Position numbers and translations under genes: made by a program. From Kiritimatiellia bacterium (GTDB lineage Bacteria; Verrucomicrobiota; Kiritimatiellia; RFP12; UBA1067), in the NCBI GenBank assembly GCA_017405115.1, contig JAFRBA010000056.1:1-64000 (forward strand): a stretch of 64,000 bases of DNA, given 5' to 3'. This document shows, piece after piece, positions 45,299 through 53,752 of the stretch (position 1 is the first letter of the stretch; each line of letters begins with the position of its first letter). The notes beneath the pieces were generated by a model. That model was not told the DNA's origin. It ran no database searches and saw nothing but the letters and a program-made list of their open reading frames with translations.

Positions 45299-48139
45299 AT
45301 GAGCACCTGCATGAAGACCTGCATACAGAAAGAGATTTTTGTCGGATTGGTCGCTTCTGTGCTGTCGGCGGGAGTCGCCGTTGCGGAACCGGCGACGGAT
45401 CGACCCGAGGCCCCGCCGGATGACTTTGGCCGGAACGAGACTGTCGTAGAGCCGGTCGAGTGCGGCGAGGACTGCTGGGGCGGACGCATTTCGCACCCGG
45501 CGAAAGTCAATGCAGTAGGCGACGAAAACAATCCGAATGTCATTCGCTTGCGCGGAGAGTGGGAGTTCTTTGCCGACAGTACGCCGAAGTACTATTGGCA
45601 TTTCCGCGACTTCCAGCCGCGCATGACCAATGCGCTCATGAAGGTGTCCGTTCCCGGCTGCTGGGAGGCGTCCGGCGTGAGCAGCCCGGGGCCCGGCATC
45701 GGCGGTTCCAGCTGGGGCAAGGCATGGCGGTTCAAGGCGCGTCACGTCGGATCGGGCTACTACCGGACGCGAGTGCGGGTTCCCGCGTCTTGGAAGGGCA
45801 GACGAATCTGGCTGAAGGAAGGCGGCGTACGCAACGTAGCGTGGTTCTGGCTCAATGGAAGCAGCGTGGGCATGGTCGGCGACAATTTTGGTGCGCGCAA
45901 GTGGGACGTGACGCCGATAGTGCGCCCGGGGGCGGAGAACACGGTATTCGTCGAGGTAAACAATGAATTTCCATGTCGGAATCCGGGGGCCATGAGCTAT
46001 CATAGCTGGGGCGGTCTTATCCGCGACGTAGAGCTCGAGGCGACGCCCGATGTCTGCATCGACGATGCCTGGGTGCGCGGCAATTTCGACTCTAGAACGG
46101 CTGAAGTCCATGTCAAGGTGGATCGCGGCGGTTCCGGTGCGCGCAGGTGCGTCAGGGTGAGGGCGACAGTGGAGGGAGAGATGCGTGAAGTCTCCCTCGA
46201 TTCAGAACAAGCGCTTTCGGCCTGCGTCATCGAAATACCCCTCAGAGATTTCCGTCCCTGGTCGCCAGAGCGCCCAAATCTGTATTGGGCCGACATCGAA
46301 CTGGTGGAGAATGGTTGCGTGATTATGACTCGCAGGGAACGCTTCGGCGTGCGCAAGCTCGAGATCCGCAATGACTGCGAGCTGTACCTGAACGGCCATC
46401 CGTATTTTCTGCGCGGTTTCGGAGACGATGCGGTCTATCCTCTTACAGGCTTCTCGCCGGCATCCCGGGATGAACATCTCAAGCACCTCATGGCTGCGCA
46501 TCGTGCAGGCTTCAACTATGTTCGCACGCATACGCACTGCGAACTGCCTGAATACTTCGAAGCAGCGGACGAGGCAGGGGTTTTCGTCCAGGCCGAACTG
46601 GGATATTACCGTGACTTGTCGAGTGAACAGCTCTTCCATTTCGATCCCATTGGCGATGCGCGGCTTGTGATGGAGAACTATCGCCGCCATCCGTCCCTTG
46701 CCATATATTCAGGCGGCAACGAGGGCATGCTTGGTCCGATCGCCGGCAAGTTGTTGTATCGCTTCCTCAAGCGCAACGATCCCGACCGGCTTGTCGTTGA
46801 ACAGGACGGCGGCTGGTCGCGCGACGCGTCTGTGTCCGACATCGTCGGCGGACCGATGAACCCATGGCGAAGGGGCGCCGTGCGGGACCGCGTCTTCATC
46901 TGCCACGAATACCTCAACCTGGCGGTCAAGGACGACTACCGCAACGAGTCGCGCTACACCGGCGTCGCCGAGCCGCTGGTTACCGCGGAGATGCGCCGGG
47001 CCGAACTGGCGAAGGCGAAGCTGGACGATGCCTGGGGGGAGCGGCTGCAGGACGCGCAGAACGCGTTGCAGGGCTTCTGGCAGAAGTACGGGATCGAACA
47101 TGCGCGCAAGGATCCATTCTGCGACGGGTTTTGCTATTGGACAATCGTTGATTTCAGTCATCGCGGCGGGTCTCTCCGGGAATATCCGCGCGCCCAGGGC
47201 TATTTCAACCAGTTCTGGGAATCCAAGGAGGGCGGTCTTGCGCCTGAAGACTTTGCGGTCTTCAATTCAGCGACATGTCTGTTGATTGACACCGAGGACA
47301 AGTCACGCGACTTCTCCGCTCCAGAGGACCACACGGCATGCGGGAGCTACGATCGCGGCATCGTCATTGAGGAGACGAACCGTGTCTATACTGTCGGAGA
47401 CGAAATCGCCGTAGAGATCATGCTTGCTCATTACGGCGACACTACGCTTGTTGACGCAAAGCTTGAATGGGCGTTCGTCACACCAGACGGCACGAAGCTT
47501 CTGTCAGGTTCACGAGAGGTCGGAGATCAGGCGATTGGCGCTGCAAGGACGCTTGCGAAGGAACGGCTGCGTGTCCCGGCCGTCGAAAAACCGGTTAAGG
47601 CGACGTTGCATGCGTCTGTATCCGGCGTTGTCAACGCCTGGGATTTCTATTTCGTTCCGCATGTCGAAATGCCACGTCCGGCGAACGGCACGGTCGTAGC
47701 TAGGCTTGGCGCTCCTGAAATTGCCGCCGCCCGCCGCGACGGGAAAAACCTGCTGATACATGCGAACACGGAAGGTGCCCCCAACATCTACCTCAACTGG
47801 TGGGATCTGAAATGGGGGGACCGTGACGTTACGGGCGCCGCCGCGGTGCCACATGAGGTCTGGGGCGACTTCCCGTTTGAACCGCGTCTTGCGCCGAACC
47901 TGATGCGGATATTCCGCAAGGGGAAGGCGATGCCCGTCAATGGTTTTGCGGCGACGGACGCGGTGATGATCACGGAAGGCGCTACGCATTTTTCGCTAAA
48001 CCTCGCAGCCAAGATCCGACCAGACGGCGGAAGGGAGGTTTTCGTCTCTGGTCTGGACGTCTTTTCGCGTCAGCCAGAGGCGCGCTTGTTGCTCAAAAAC
48101 ATATATGACTGGCTGGCGAAACGCGATGCGATTAAATGA
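45299..48139 (+). CDS. Exported glycoside hydrolase family 2 enzyme
   Basis: 946 residues; ATG at 45299 (MSTCMKTCIQKEIFVGLVAS), one base after the P4 stop, or 45311. A signal peptide is followed by the GH2 order: sugar-binding jelly roll (about 85-240; GYYRTRVRVPASWKGRRIWL, AWFWLNGSSVGM), an immunoglobulin-like domain, and a barrel (about 350-640) with FLRGFGDD, NYVRTHTHCELPEYF and SGGNEGML, whose Glu475 is the likely acid/base. The nucleophile is not obvious by eye. GH2 includes beta-galactosidases, mannosidases and glucuronidases; the specificity cannot be told from this sequence. Confidence 0.82.
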   Translation: MSTCMKTCIQKEIFVGLVASVLSAGVAVAEPATDRPEAPPDDFGRNETVVEPVECGEDCWGGRISHPAKVNAVGDENNPNVIRLRGEWEFFADSTPKYYWHFRDFQPRMTNALMKVSVPGCWEASGVSSPGPGIGGSSWGKAWRFKARHVGSGYYRTRVRVPASWKGRRIWLKEGGVRNVAWFWLNGSSVGMVGDNFGARKWDVTPIVRPGAENTVFVEVNNEFPCRNPGAMSYHSWGGLIRDVELEATPDVCIDDAWVRGNFDSRTAEVHVKVDRGGSGARRCVRVRATVEGEMREVSLDSEQALSACVIEIPLRDFRPWSPERPNLYWADIELVENGCVIMTRRERFGVRKLEIRNDCELYLNGHPYFLRGFGDDAVYPLTGFSPASRDEHLKHLMAAHRAGFNYVRTHTHCELPEYFEAADEAGVFVQAELGYYRDLSSEQLFHFDPIGDARLVMENYRRHPSLAIYSGGNEGMLGPIAGKLLYRFLKRNDPDRLVVEQDGGWSRDASVSDIVGGPMNPWRRGAVRDRVFICHEYLNLAVKDDYRNESRYTGVAEPLVTAEMRRAELAKAKLDDAWGERLQDAQNALQGFWQKYGIEHARKDPFCDGFCYWTIVDFSHRGGSLREYPRAQGYFNQFWESKEGGLAPEDFAVFNSATCLLIDTEDKSRDFSAPEDHTACGSYDRGIVIEETNRVYTVGDEIAVEIMLAHYGDTTLVDAKLEWAFVTPDGTKLLSGSREVGDQAIGAARTLAKERLRVPAVEKPVKATLHASVSGVVNAWDFYFVPHVEMPRPANGTVVARLGAPEIAAARRDGKNLLIHANTEGAPNIYLNWWDLKWGDRDVTGAAAVPHEVWGDFPFEPRLAPNLMRIFRKGKAMPVNGFAATDAVMITEGATHFSLNLAAKIRPDGGREVFVSGLDVFSRQPEARLLLKNIYDWLAKRDAIK

Positions 48140-48185
48140 CGGTGCTGAAACTTGATGACTTATCCACGATAAAAGGATCGAATGA

Positions 48186-49352
48186 ATGAAGACGCTAAAG
48201 GCAATGAGCGAGGCGCAGTTTCTCGCTGGCGAAGATGCACGAGGAGTCATTGTCGTGCTGGAACCGGAGACAGAGCTGACGGACGAGCATCTAGACGCCC
48301 TGGCGGCACGTGGTGTCGCGGGGTTTGTGAGCGATCTGACCCCGGAGAGGTTCGAAAAGCCGGACGTGGCACCGGAGCTTGCATACGACCGTGCCCGATA
48401 TCCAACGCTTCTTGCCATTTCGGTTCCCCCTCGGAAAGGCGTTCGGCTGCGGACGTTGGCCGGCACGGGCTTTCTCAGTCTGACGGTCGACGGCTCGCAA
48501 ATCATTGAGGTTGTAATGCCCGGGGAGAGGCCGAAACGCGACCGCAGCCATGATCCCGAAATCGACAGTCCCACCATTCTTGCCGCGCTTGAAAGCGTCG
48601 GAGTGGAGAAGGGTGATACGCTGCTTGTCCATACGTCGCTTTCTGCCTGCGGACATATCATCGGCGGCGCGAAGACAATCATCGAAGCAATCATCGAGGC
48701 GATTGGGCCGGACGGTAACTTGTTCGTGCCGACGTTCCAGCGCTCGGAATGCTACCTGAACGGAATCAACAAGCGCTGGGACCACAGGCCGAGCGATTTC
48801 CGTGACAGGGCGAGCGAGGCCGTCCGCTGGGTCGGGACGCTTCCGCTTGAGTTCATGCGCCTCTACCCCGATGCACCGCGCGGCGTGCACATTTCCCATT
48901 CATGGGCGGGATTCGGTCCGAAGGCGGCTGAGGTGCTTTCACGCCAGGTCGAGGACGAGCCGCCGTTCTCGGACAATTCGTGCCCGATGCTCGTAAAGGA
49001 CATGGGCGGCAAAATACTCCACTTTGGGAGCCCCATCGGGCATACGTCGTTCGTACACTGCTTCGAGACGCACTTCGACCTGCCGGGGCTCGGGCCGTCG
49101 TACTACGACGTGCGACTTGCGGACGGAACGATTACGTGGAAGTTCGTGCCGAAAGGACTGCCCGGTCCTCGCGAGTTCTACTCAAAGGACGAGAATGCGC
49201 GGTTCTTCCGCGAGGCGATTGCGCGCGGGTTGGAAATCCACCGCGCGCCGCTTGGCGTCGGCCGTCTTGCGCTCATTGACTGCCGCCAGTTCTGGGAAAT
49301 CGGCTCCGCGCTAGTGACGGAAGACCCAAGAATCGTCATAGGAGACTTCTAG
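48186..49352 (+). CDS. AAC(3)-family acetyltransferase with an extra N-terminal domain
   Basis: 388 residues. Residues about 130-388 match the aminoglycoside 3-N-acetyltransferase-like (Antibiotic_NAT) fold: DTLLVHTSLSACGHIIGGAK, DGNLFVPTF, then HFGSPIGHTSFVHCFE. The family transfers acetyl from acetyl-CoA to amino groups; distant members occur in sugar operons and need not give drug resistance. Residues about 10-125 form an added domain that resembles a PA-type or DUF4910-like region. It lies between a GH2 gene and an MFS gene (starting one base after its stop), fitting amino-sugar or other sugar modification. A second, broken copy lies after that MFS gene. Confidence 0.8.
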   Translation: MKTLKAMSEAQFLAGEDARGVIVVLEPETELTDEHLDALAARGVAGFVSDLTPERFEKPDVAPELAYDRARYPTLLAISVPPRKGVRLRTLAGTGFLSLTVDGSQIIEVVMPGERPKRDRSHDPEIDSPTILAALESVGVEKGDTLLVHTSLSACGHIIGGAKTIIEAIIEAIGPDGNLFVPTFQRSECYLNGINKRWDHRPSDFRDRASEAVRWVGTLPLEFMRLYPDAPRGVHISHSWAGFGPKAAEVLSRQVEDEPPFSDNSCPMLVKDMGGKILHFGSPIGHTSFVHCFETHFDLPGLGPSYYDVRLADGTITWKFVPKGLPGPREFYSKDENARFFREAIARGLEIHRAPLGVGRLALIDCRQFWEIGSALVTEDPRIVIGDF

Positions 49353-49353
49353 C

Positions 49354-50589
49354 GTGAAGGGTGGATACAAGTGGTTTATGCTTGGTCTGCTGTCCCTGGC
49401 GTTCTTCTTCAGCCAGGCCGACCGCGTGTTGTTTGGACTGCTCACAATTCCTATACAGGACGAACTGCACTTGACCGATCTTCAGGTGGGAGTCGTCAAC
49501 ACGGCTCTTTTCGTGACGCTCGCGTTTACCGTTCCGCTTGCGGGGATTCTGGGCGACCGCTTCAACCGCAAGTGGGTGATTACGTGCGCACTGCTTTTCT
49601 GGTCTGCGATGACTGCGGCGACTGGGCTTGTTGGTGGAATCTGCGGAATGATATTCTTCCGATCGATCCTCACGGGCGGCGGCGAGGCGTTCTATGGACC
49701 GAGCGCCTACGCGCTCATCGCCGCGCACCACAAGGAGACGAGGTCGCTTGCGCTGGCAATCCACCAAGCGGCACTTTATCTCGGGCTGATGTTCTCCGGC
49801 GCGCTCGTCGCGTGGGTCTTGAAGGCGTTCGGCGGCTGGCGCGTCGTGTTCTGGGTGTTTGGCGGATCGGGGTTTGTTCTGGGGCTGTTCTTCATCTGGG
49901 CATTGAAAGACCGAACCTCCCACGGCCGCGACGGGGCGCGGCCCTCCCATGGTGCCTTCGCCGCCGGGTGCCGCGCGTTTTTCTGCCGCCCGACTGTGGT
50001 GCTGAACGCGATTGGCTTTATCGCGATCTGCTTCGCGAACAACGCCTACATCAGCTGGGCGCCGAAGTTCGCGGCGCAGAAGTTCGGCCTGTCCGTCGGC
50101 GCGGCTGGGAACGGCACGATGCTCTACCACCATCTCGCGGCGTTTATGGCGATTCTCGTCGCCGGATGGGTTACGGATGTGATGATCGCGCGCGGGAATC
50201 CGCGATTCCGCCTCGCTTTGCAGACAACGGCTATGCTATTGGGTGCACCGATGCTTGTGTGGTTCGGGTTCTCGCCCACGGTCGCATCGTGCTTCGCCGC
50301 GACGACGCTTTACGGAGTCTTCAGGGGAATATACGAGGCGAACACCCAGGCGTCGGCCTTCGACGCCGTCAGACCGGAGAATCGCTCGACAGTCGTAGCG
50401 CTTGCGGATCTTTTTGCGATGCTCATTGGCTCGCTCTCGCCGCTTCTCATCGGCGCGATGTCTGATCGCATGGGGATGCGTGGCTTCGAATGGGGCTTCG
50501 CGCTCATGGGTGGTGTGTACGTCGTTGGCGCAGTCGCGATGGCCGCCGCGTTCCTCTTCACCTTCAACCGTGACAGGATATGCGAATGA
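49354..50589 (+). CDS. MFS transporter, sugar-acid/hexuronate-type
   Basis: 411 residues with about 12 membrane segments, starting at GTG 49354 with GGAGA upstream. The SQADRVLFGLLTIPIQDELH opening, the LGDRFNRKWVI loop between segments 2 and 3, and GGGEAFYGPSAYALIAAHH typify the anion:cation symporter branch of MFS (hexuronates, sialic acid and similar). A hydrophilic stretch, DRTSHGRDGARPSHGAFAAG, lies in the central loop. It probably imports a product of the locus II hydrolases. Its 3' end runs over the acetyltransferase remnant at 50583-50750. Confidence 0.85.
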   Translation: MKGGYKWFMLGLLSLAFFFSQADRVLFGLLTIPIQDELHLTDLQVGVVNTALFVTLAFTVPLAGILGDRFNRKWVITCALLFWSAMTAATGLVGGICGMIFFRSILTGGGEAFYGPSAYALIAAHHKETRSLALAIHQAALYLGLMFSGALVAWVLKAFGGWRVVFWVFGGSGFVLGLFFIWALKDRTSHGRDGARPSHGAFAAGCRAFFCRPTVVLNAIGFIAICFANNAYISWAPKFAAQKFGLSVGAAGNGTMLYHHLAAFMAILVAGWVTDVMIARGNPRFRLALQTTAMLLGAPMLVWFGFSPTVASCFAATTLYGVFRGIYEANTQASAFDAVRPENRSTVVALADLFAMLIGSLSPLLIGAMSDRMGMRGFEWGFALMGGVYVVGAVAMAAAFLFTFNRDRICE

Positions 50590-50750
50590 CAACTCCCGTT
50601 TTTTCCGCGAGGCCATTGCCACGGGCGCTTGAAATCTGTCGAGAAAATCGCTGTGTCGGCGAGCTGAAGCTGATTGGATGCAGGCCATTCCTGGAGACGG
50701 GTTTGGTGCTTGAGGCAGGAGATCTGCAGATCACAGTCGGAGGCAATTGA
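50583..50750 (+). pseudogene. 3' remnant of a second AAC(3)-type acetyltransferase gene
   Basis: Two frames together give NDNSRFFREAIATG then, after a one-base insertion, ALEICRENRCVGELKLIGCR and a short end. The intact acetyltransferase ends NARFFREAIARGLEIHRAPL and GVGRLALIDCRQFWEIGSAL, so this is its C-terminal about 55 residues, degenerate and frameshifted. It begins inside the MFS stop region. It marks a lost gene, perhaps a tandem duplicate. Confidence 0.7.
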
Positions 50751-50774
50751 AAAGGAGAAGGGATAAAAAAGGAC

Positions 50775-53330
50775 ATGGATGCTGAATTCAAAGTTGGCGA
50801 AAGCGCAAAGGCCAAGGCCAAGGCCTTCATTGAAAATGAAAAGCAGTTCCAGCTCGGTTTCCTGCCCACTGAACAATCCAATCCCATTACAGCCAGGCTT
50901 CTCGCCATATTGTTCATCGCGGCATTTGCTCTTCGAGGCGTCACTGACAATGTGACTCCGGTATGTGCAGGGTGGCTCTTCCAGCGCGGTGACGTTGTCG
51001 GCGCGGAGTCGGCGTCATTCGACGCGAAGAATTGGGAGCCCGTGTCCATTCCGCACGACTGGGCTATCGCGGGGCCGTTCCATCGCACGAACGACCTTCA
51101 GAATGCGCGGGTGCTGCAGGACGGACAGGTCGATCCTCTTGCAATATCTGGCCGTACGGGCGCTTTGCCCTGGGTAGGAGTCGGATGGTATCGCGGCACC
51201 TTTGAGATTCCAAGCGGCGCGGGATTCGCCGAGCTTAAGTTCGACGGCGCGATGGCCGGGGCGCAAGTCTGGATAGACGGCAAGAAGGCGGGCGAGCGTC
51301 CGTACGGGTATATCCCGTTCTTCGTTCCCGCGCCGACTAACGCCGGACGGCACACGGTCGCGGTGCGTCTGGAGAACCTTCCCATGTCCACGCGGTGGTA
51401 CGCCGGCGCGGGCCTTTACCGACCAGTTTGGCTTGTGACGGGGCCGTCGCTTGGCCTTGCCATGGACGGAACGTTTGTGCGCACGGTGTCGTTGGGAAAT
51501 GACGGAACGGCTCGTGTGGTCGTGAGCGAGAAGGTAAGGGGCGCGTCGCGGGAAATTCCCAAAAACGACCTGACTCTCACTTGGCGAGTGCTGGATCCGA
51601 AGGGACGCGAGATCGCATCGGCGTCTGGAGTGCGCGTGTCGAACTCCGGCGAGGCGACGGGCGTTCTCGTCGTGAAGTCGGCTCCGCTTTGGTCTGTGGA
51701 GAGTCCGAACTTATGTCGTTTACGTTCGGAGCTGAAACTCAGGGGTGCAGTTGTCGATTCGCGAGAAACACGCTTTGGCATCCGTACGGTCGAGTTGCGC
51801 CCGGAAGGGTTCTGCATCAACGGGAAGCCGGTTGTCTTCAACGGCGTATGCCTGCACCACGACCTTGGCTCGATAGGCGCGGCGTTCAATGCGTCCGCAT
51901 TCAGGCGGCAGCTGCGCATCCTTCGGGAGATGGGTGCAAACGCGATTCGCACGGCGCACAATCCTCCGGCTCCCGATGCGATGTCGATATGCGACGAGGA
52001 GGGCTTCCTCGTGATGTCCGAGGCCTTCGACATGTGGAAGACGCCAAAGGTTAAAAGGGGCTATTCGCTTTTCTTCGGCGAGTGGTGGAAGCGCGACCTG
52101 ACGGCGCTGGTGGAACTCTACCGCAACCATCCGTCCATCGTGATGTGGTCGATCGGGAACGAGATATGGGAGACCGACGCGCGCGACACGGCCATGTACG
52201 GGCGGCTGATGGCCGACATGTGTCGCAGCCTGGATCCGTCGCGTCCCGTGACGCAGGGCTTAGACCGTCCGAGCGAAGGCGTCGCAAACGGATACTGCCA
52301 GGTTTTGGACATTCCAGGAGTGAACTATAATACGTATGCGTATGGACTGGCGGCATCGGCCTCCAGATGTGGACTTTTCGTCGGCAGCGAAACTGCGTCT
52401 ACGATATCGAGTCGGGGTGTGTACAAGTTCCCGGTAGTTCGGGCCAAGGGCGGCAAGCAGCCCGACGGCAAGTATATAGACGGGCCAGTGCATCCTGACG
52501 GGCAGTGCAGCTCATACGACGTGGAATGCTGCTATTGGGCGAACCTGCCAGACGTCGACTTCGCGGCGCAGACGTCGAATCCTGGCGCAATCGGGCAGTT
52601 CGTGTGGACCGGCTTCGACTACTTGGGAGAGCCGACGCCGTACAAGGTTTTCTGGCCGTCGCGTTCCAGCTATTTCGGAATCGTTGATCTCTCCGGCATT
52701 CCGAAGGACCGCTACTGGCTGTATCGCAGCCAGTGGCGCAAGGACGTTCCCACTCTCCACGTTCTGCCTCATTGGACATGGCCCGAGCGCGAAGGGCAGG
52801 TGACGCCTGTGTATGTCTACACGTCGTATCCCTCAGCCGAATTGTTCGTCAACGGCAAGTCGCAGGGGCACCGTGAAAAGAGGATGGATTCGGAACTTGA
52901 CCGCTACCGTCTTCGCTGGAACGACGTTCGATATGAACCTGGCGAGCTGAAAGTGGTGGTGTATGGCGCCGATGGCAGGCCGATGTCTGAGAAGATCGTG
53001 CGGACTGCCGGCGCGTTCGCAAAACTGGTCGTGGAGCCGGAGCCGGTGCTGCATCCAGACTTTGATCGTGCATACTGCTATCCTCGGCTGCGCTACTTCC
53101 GGATACGGGCCGTGGACGAACATGGAAATCTGTGCCCTGATTGCGACCTTGCGATTTCTGTCCGTGTCAACGGAGGAAAGTTCCGCGGCATCTGCAATGG
53201 CGACGCCACGTCATTGGAGACGTTCGTCAAGCCATGTATGCGACTCTTTCATGGAGAGCTCGTTGTCACTGCCGAACTTGATGCAACTGGCGACGAATGT
53301 TCGGTGTCTGCCGTAGTCGGTCGGCAATGA
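50775..53330 (+). CDS. GH2 beta-galactosidase-like enzyme with a chimeric N-terminus
   Basis: 851 residues. Residues about 65-210 form the sugar-binding domain (GWYRGTFEIPSGAGFAELKF, AGAQVWIDGKKAGERPYGYI), about 225-345 the Ig-like domain, and about 350-640 the barrel: NGVCLHHDLGSIGAAF, RTAHNPPAPDAMSICDEEGF, SIGNEIWE (acid/base Glu463) and GSETAST (nucleophile Glu539). Both catalytic glutamates are present, so it should be active. The first 38 residues (KAFIENEKQFQLGFLPTEQS, then NPIT) resemble the N-terminus of MurQ/SIS-domain sugar-phosphate proteins, followed by the hydrophobic ARLLAILFIAAFALRG export segment. Stop overlaps a possible cupin start. Confidence 0.85.
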   Translation: MDAEFKVGESAKAKAKAFIENEKQFQLGFLPTEQSNPITARLLAILFIAAFALRGVTDNVTPVCAGWLFQRGDVVGAESASFDAKNWEPVSIPHDWAIAGPFHRTNDLQNARVLQDGQVDPLAISGRTGALPWVGVGWYRGTFEIPSGAGFAELKFDGAMAGAQVWIDGKKAGERPYGYIPFFVPAPTNAGRHTVAVRLENLPMSTRWYAGAGLYRPVWLVTGPSLGLAMDGTFVRTVSLGNDGTARVVVSEKVRGASREIPKNDLTLTWRVLDPKGREIASASGVRVSNSGEATGVLVVKSAPLWSVESPNLCRLRSELKLRGAVVDSRETRFGIRTVELRPEGFCINGKPVVFNGVCLHHDLGSIGAAFNASAFRRQLRILREMGANAIRTAHNPPAPDAMSICDEEGFLVMSEAFDMWKTPKVKRGYSLFFGEWWKRDLTALVELYRNHPSIVMWSIGNEIWETDARDTAMYGRLMADMCRSLDPSRPVTQGLDRPSEGVANGYCQVLDIPGVNYNTYAYGLAASASRCGLFVGSETASTISSRGVYKFPVVRAKGGKQPDGKYIDGPVHPDGQCSSYDVECCYWANLPDVDFAAQTSNPGAIGQFVWTGFDYLGEPTPYKVFWPSRSSYFGIVDLSGIPKDRYWLYRSQWRKDVPTLHVLPHWTWPEREGQVTPVYVYTSYPSAELFVNGKSQGHREKRMDSELDRYRLRWNDVRYEPGELKVVVYGADGRPMSEKIVRTAGAFAKLVVEPEPVLHPDFDRAYCYPRLRYFRIRAVDEHGNLCPDCDLAISVRVNGGKFRGICNGDATSLETFVKPCMRLFHGELVVTAELDATGDECSVSAVVGRQ

Positions 53331-53353
53331 TTTCGGCAATGGAGGATGATGGA

Positions 53354-53731
53354 ATGGAGGAATTCGCAGTGAAGTCAGACGAAACCGTAGAGGGACTTTC
53401 CGTCGTGCAGTGGGAGGGTCCGGGGTACAAGCCGTTGGTGCGGTTTGGTTCGTGGTGCGTCGCCGAACTGAACCACGCCAGCAAGTTCGCGGCGGAAAAT
53501 ATTTCATATTGCGAACGCCACAACCGCACGGACGAGGTGTTTGTGCTTGTTGCCGGCAGGGCGACGTTACTTGTTGGCGAGAAACTCACGGCTGTGGAAA
53601 TGGAACGACATCGGGCCTATAATGTCAAGGCCGGCACGTGGCATCAGATTCTGACAGAACCAGGTGCCCGGGTCCTTATTGTGGAGAATGATGATGTTGA
53701 TGACTTCAGCGACACGCGCACTATCGACTGA
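53354..53731 (+). CDS. Single-domain cupin protein
   Basis: 125 residues from ATG 53354, placed 8 bases after GGAGG; ATG 53327 in an ATGA overlap with the GH2 stop is an alternative that adds 9 residues. ELNHASKFAAENISYCERHN, TDEVFVLVAGRATLLVGEKL and AYNVKAGTWHQILTEPGARV form the two cupin motifs around His/Glu metal ligands. Cupins of this size are often sugar-binding sensors, isomerases or lyases. Position between two hydrolase genes points to a cytoplasmic role in the sugar pathway, but the reaction cannot be told. Confidence 0.72.
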   Translation: MEEFAVKSDETVEGLSVVQWEGPGYKPLVRFGSWCVAELNHASKFAAENISYCERHNRTDEVFVLVAGRATLLVGEKLTAVEMERHRAYNVKAGTWHQILTEPGARVLIVENDDVDDFSDTRTID

Positions 53732-53752
53732 GAAACGAAAAAAAGGAGGCAT

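Noticed and set aside
48186..49352. Clinical aminoglycoside-resistance gene
   Set aside because: The family match is distant, an extra domain is present, and the gene sits inside a carbohydrate operon without mobile elements.
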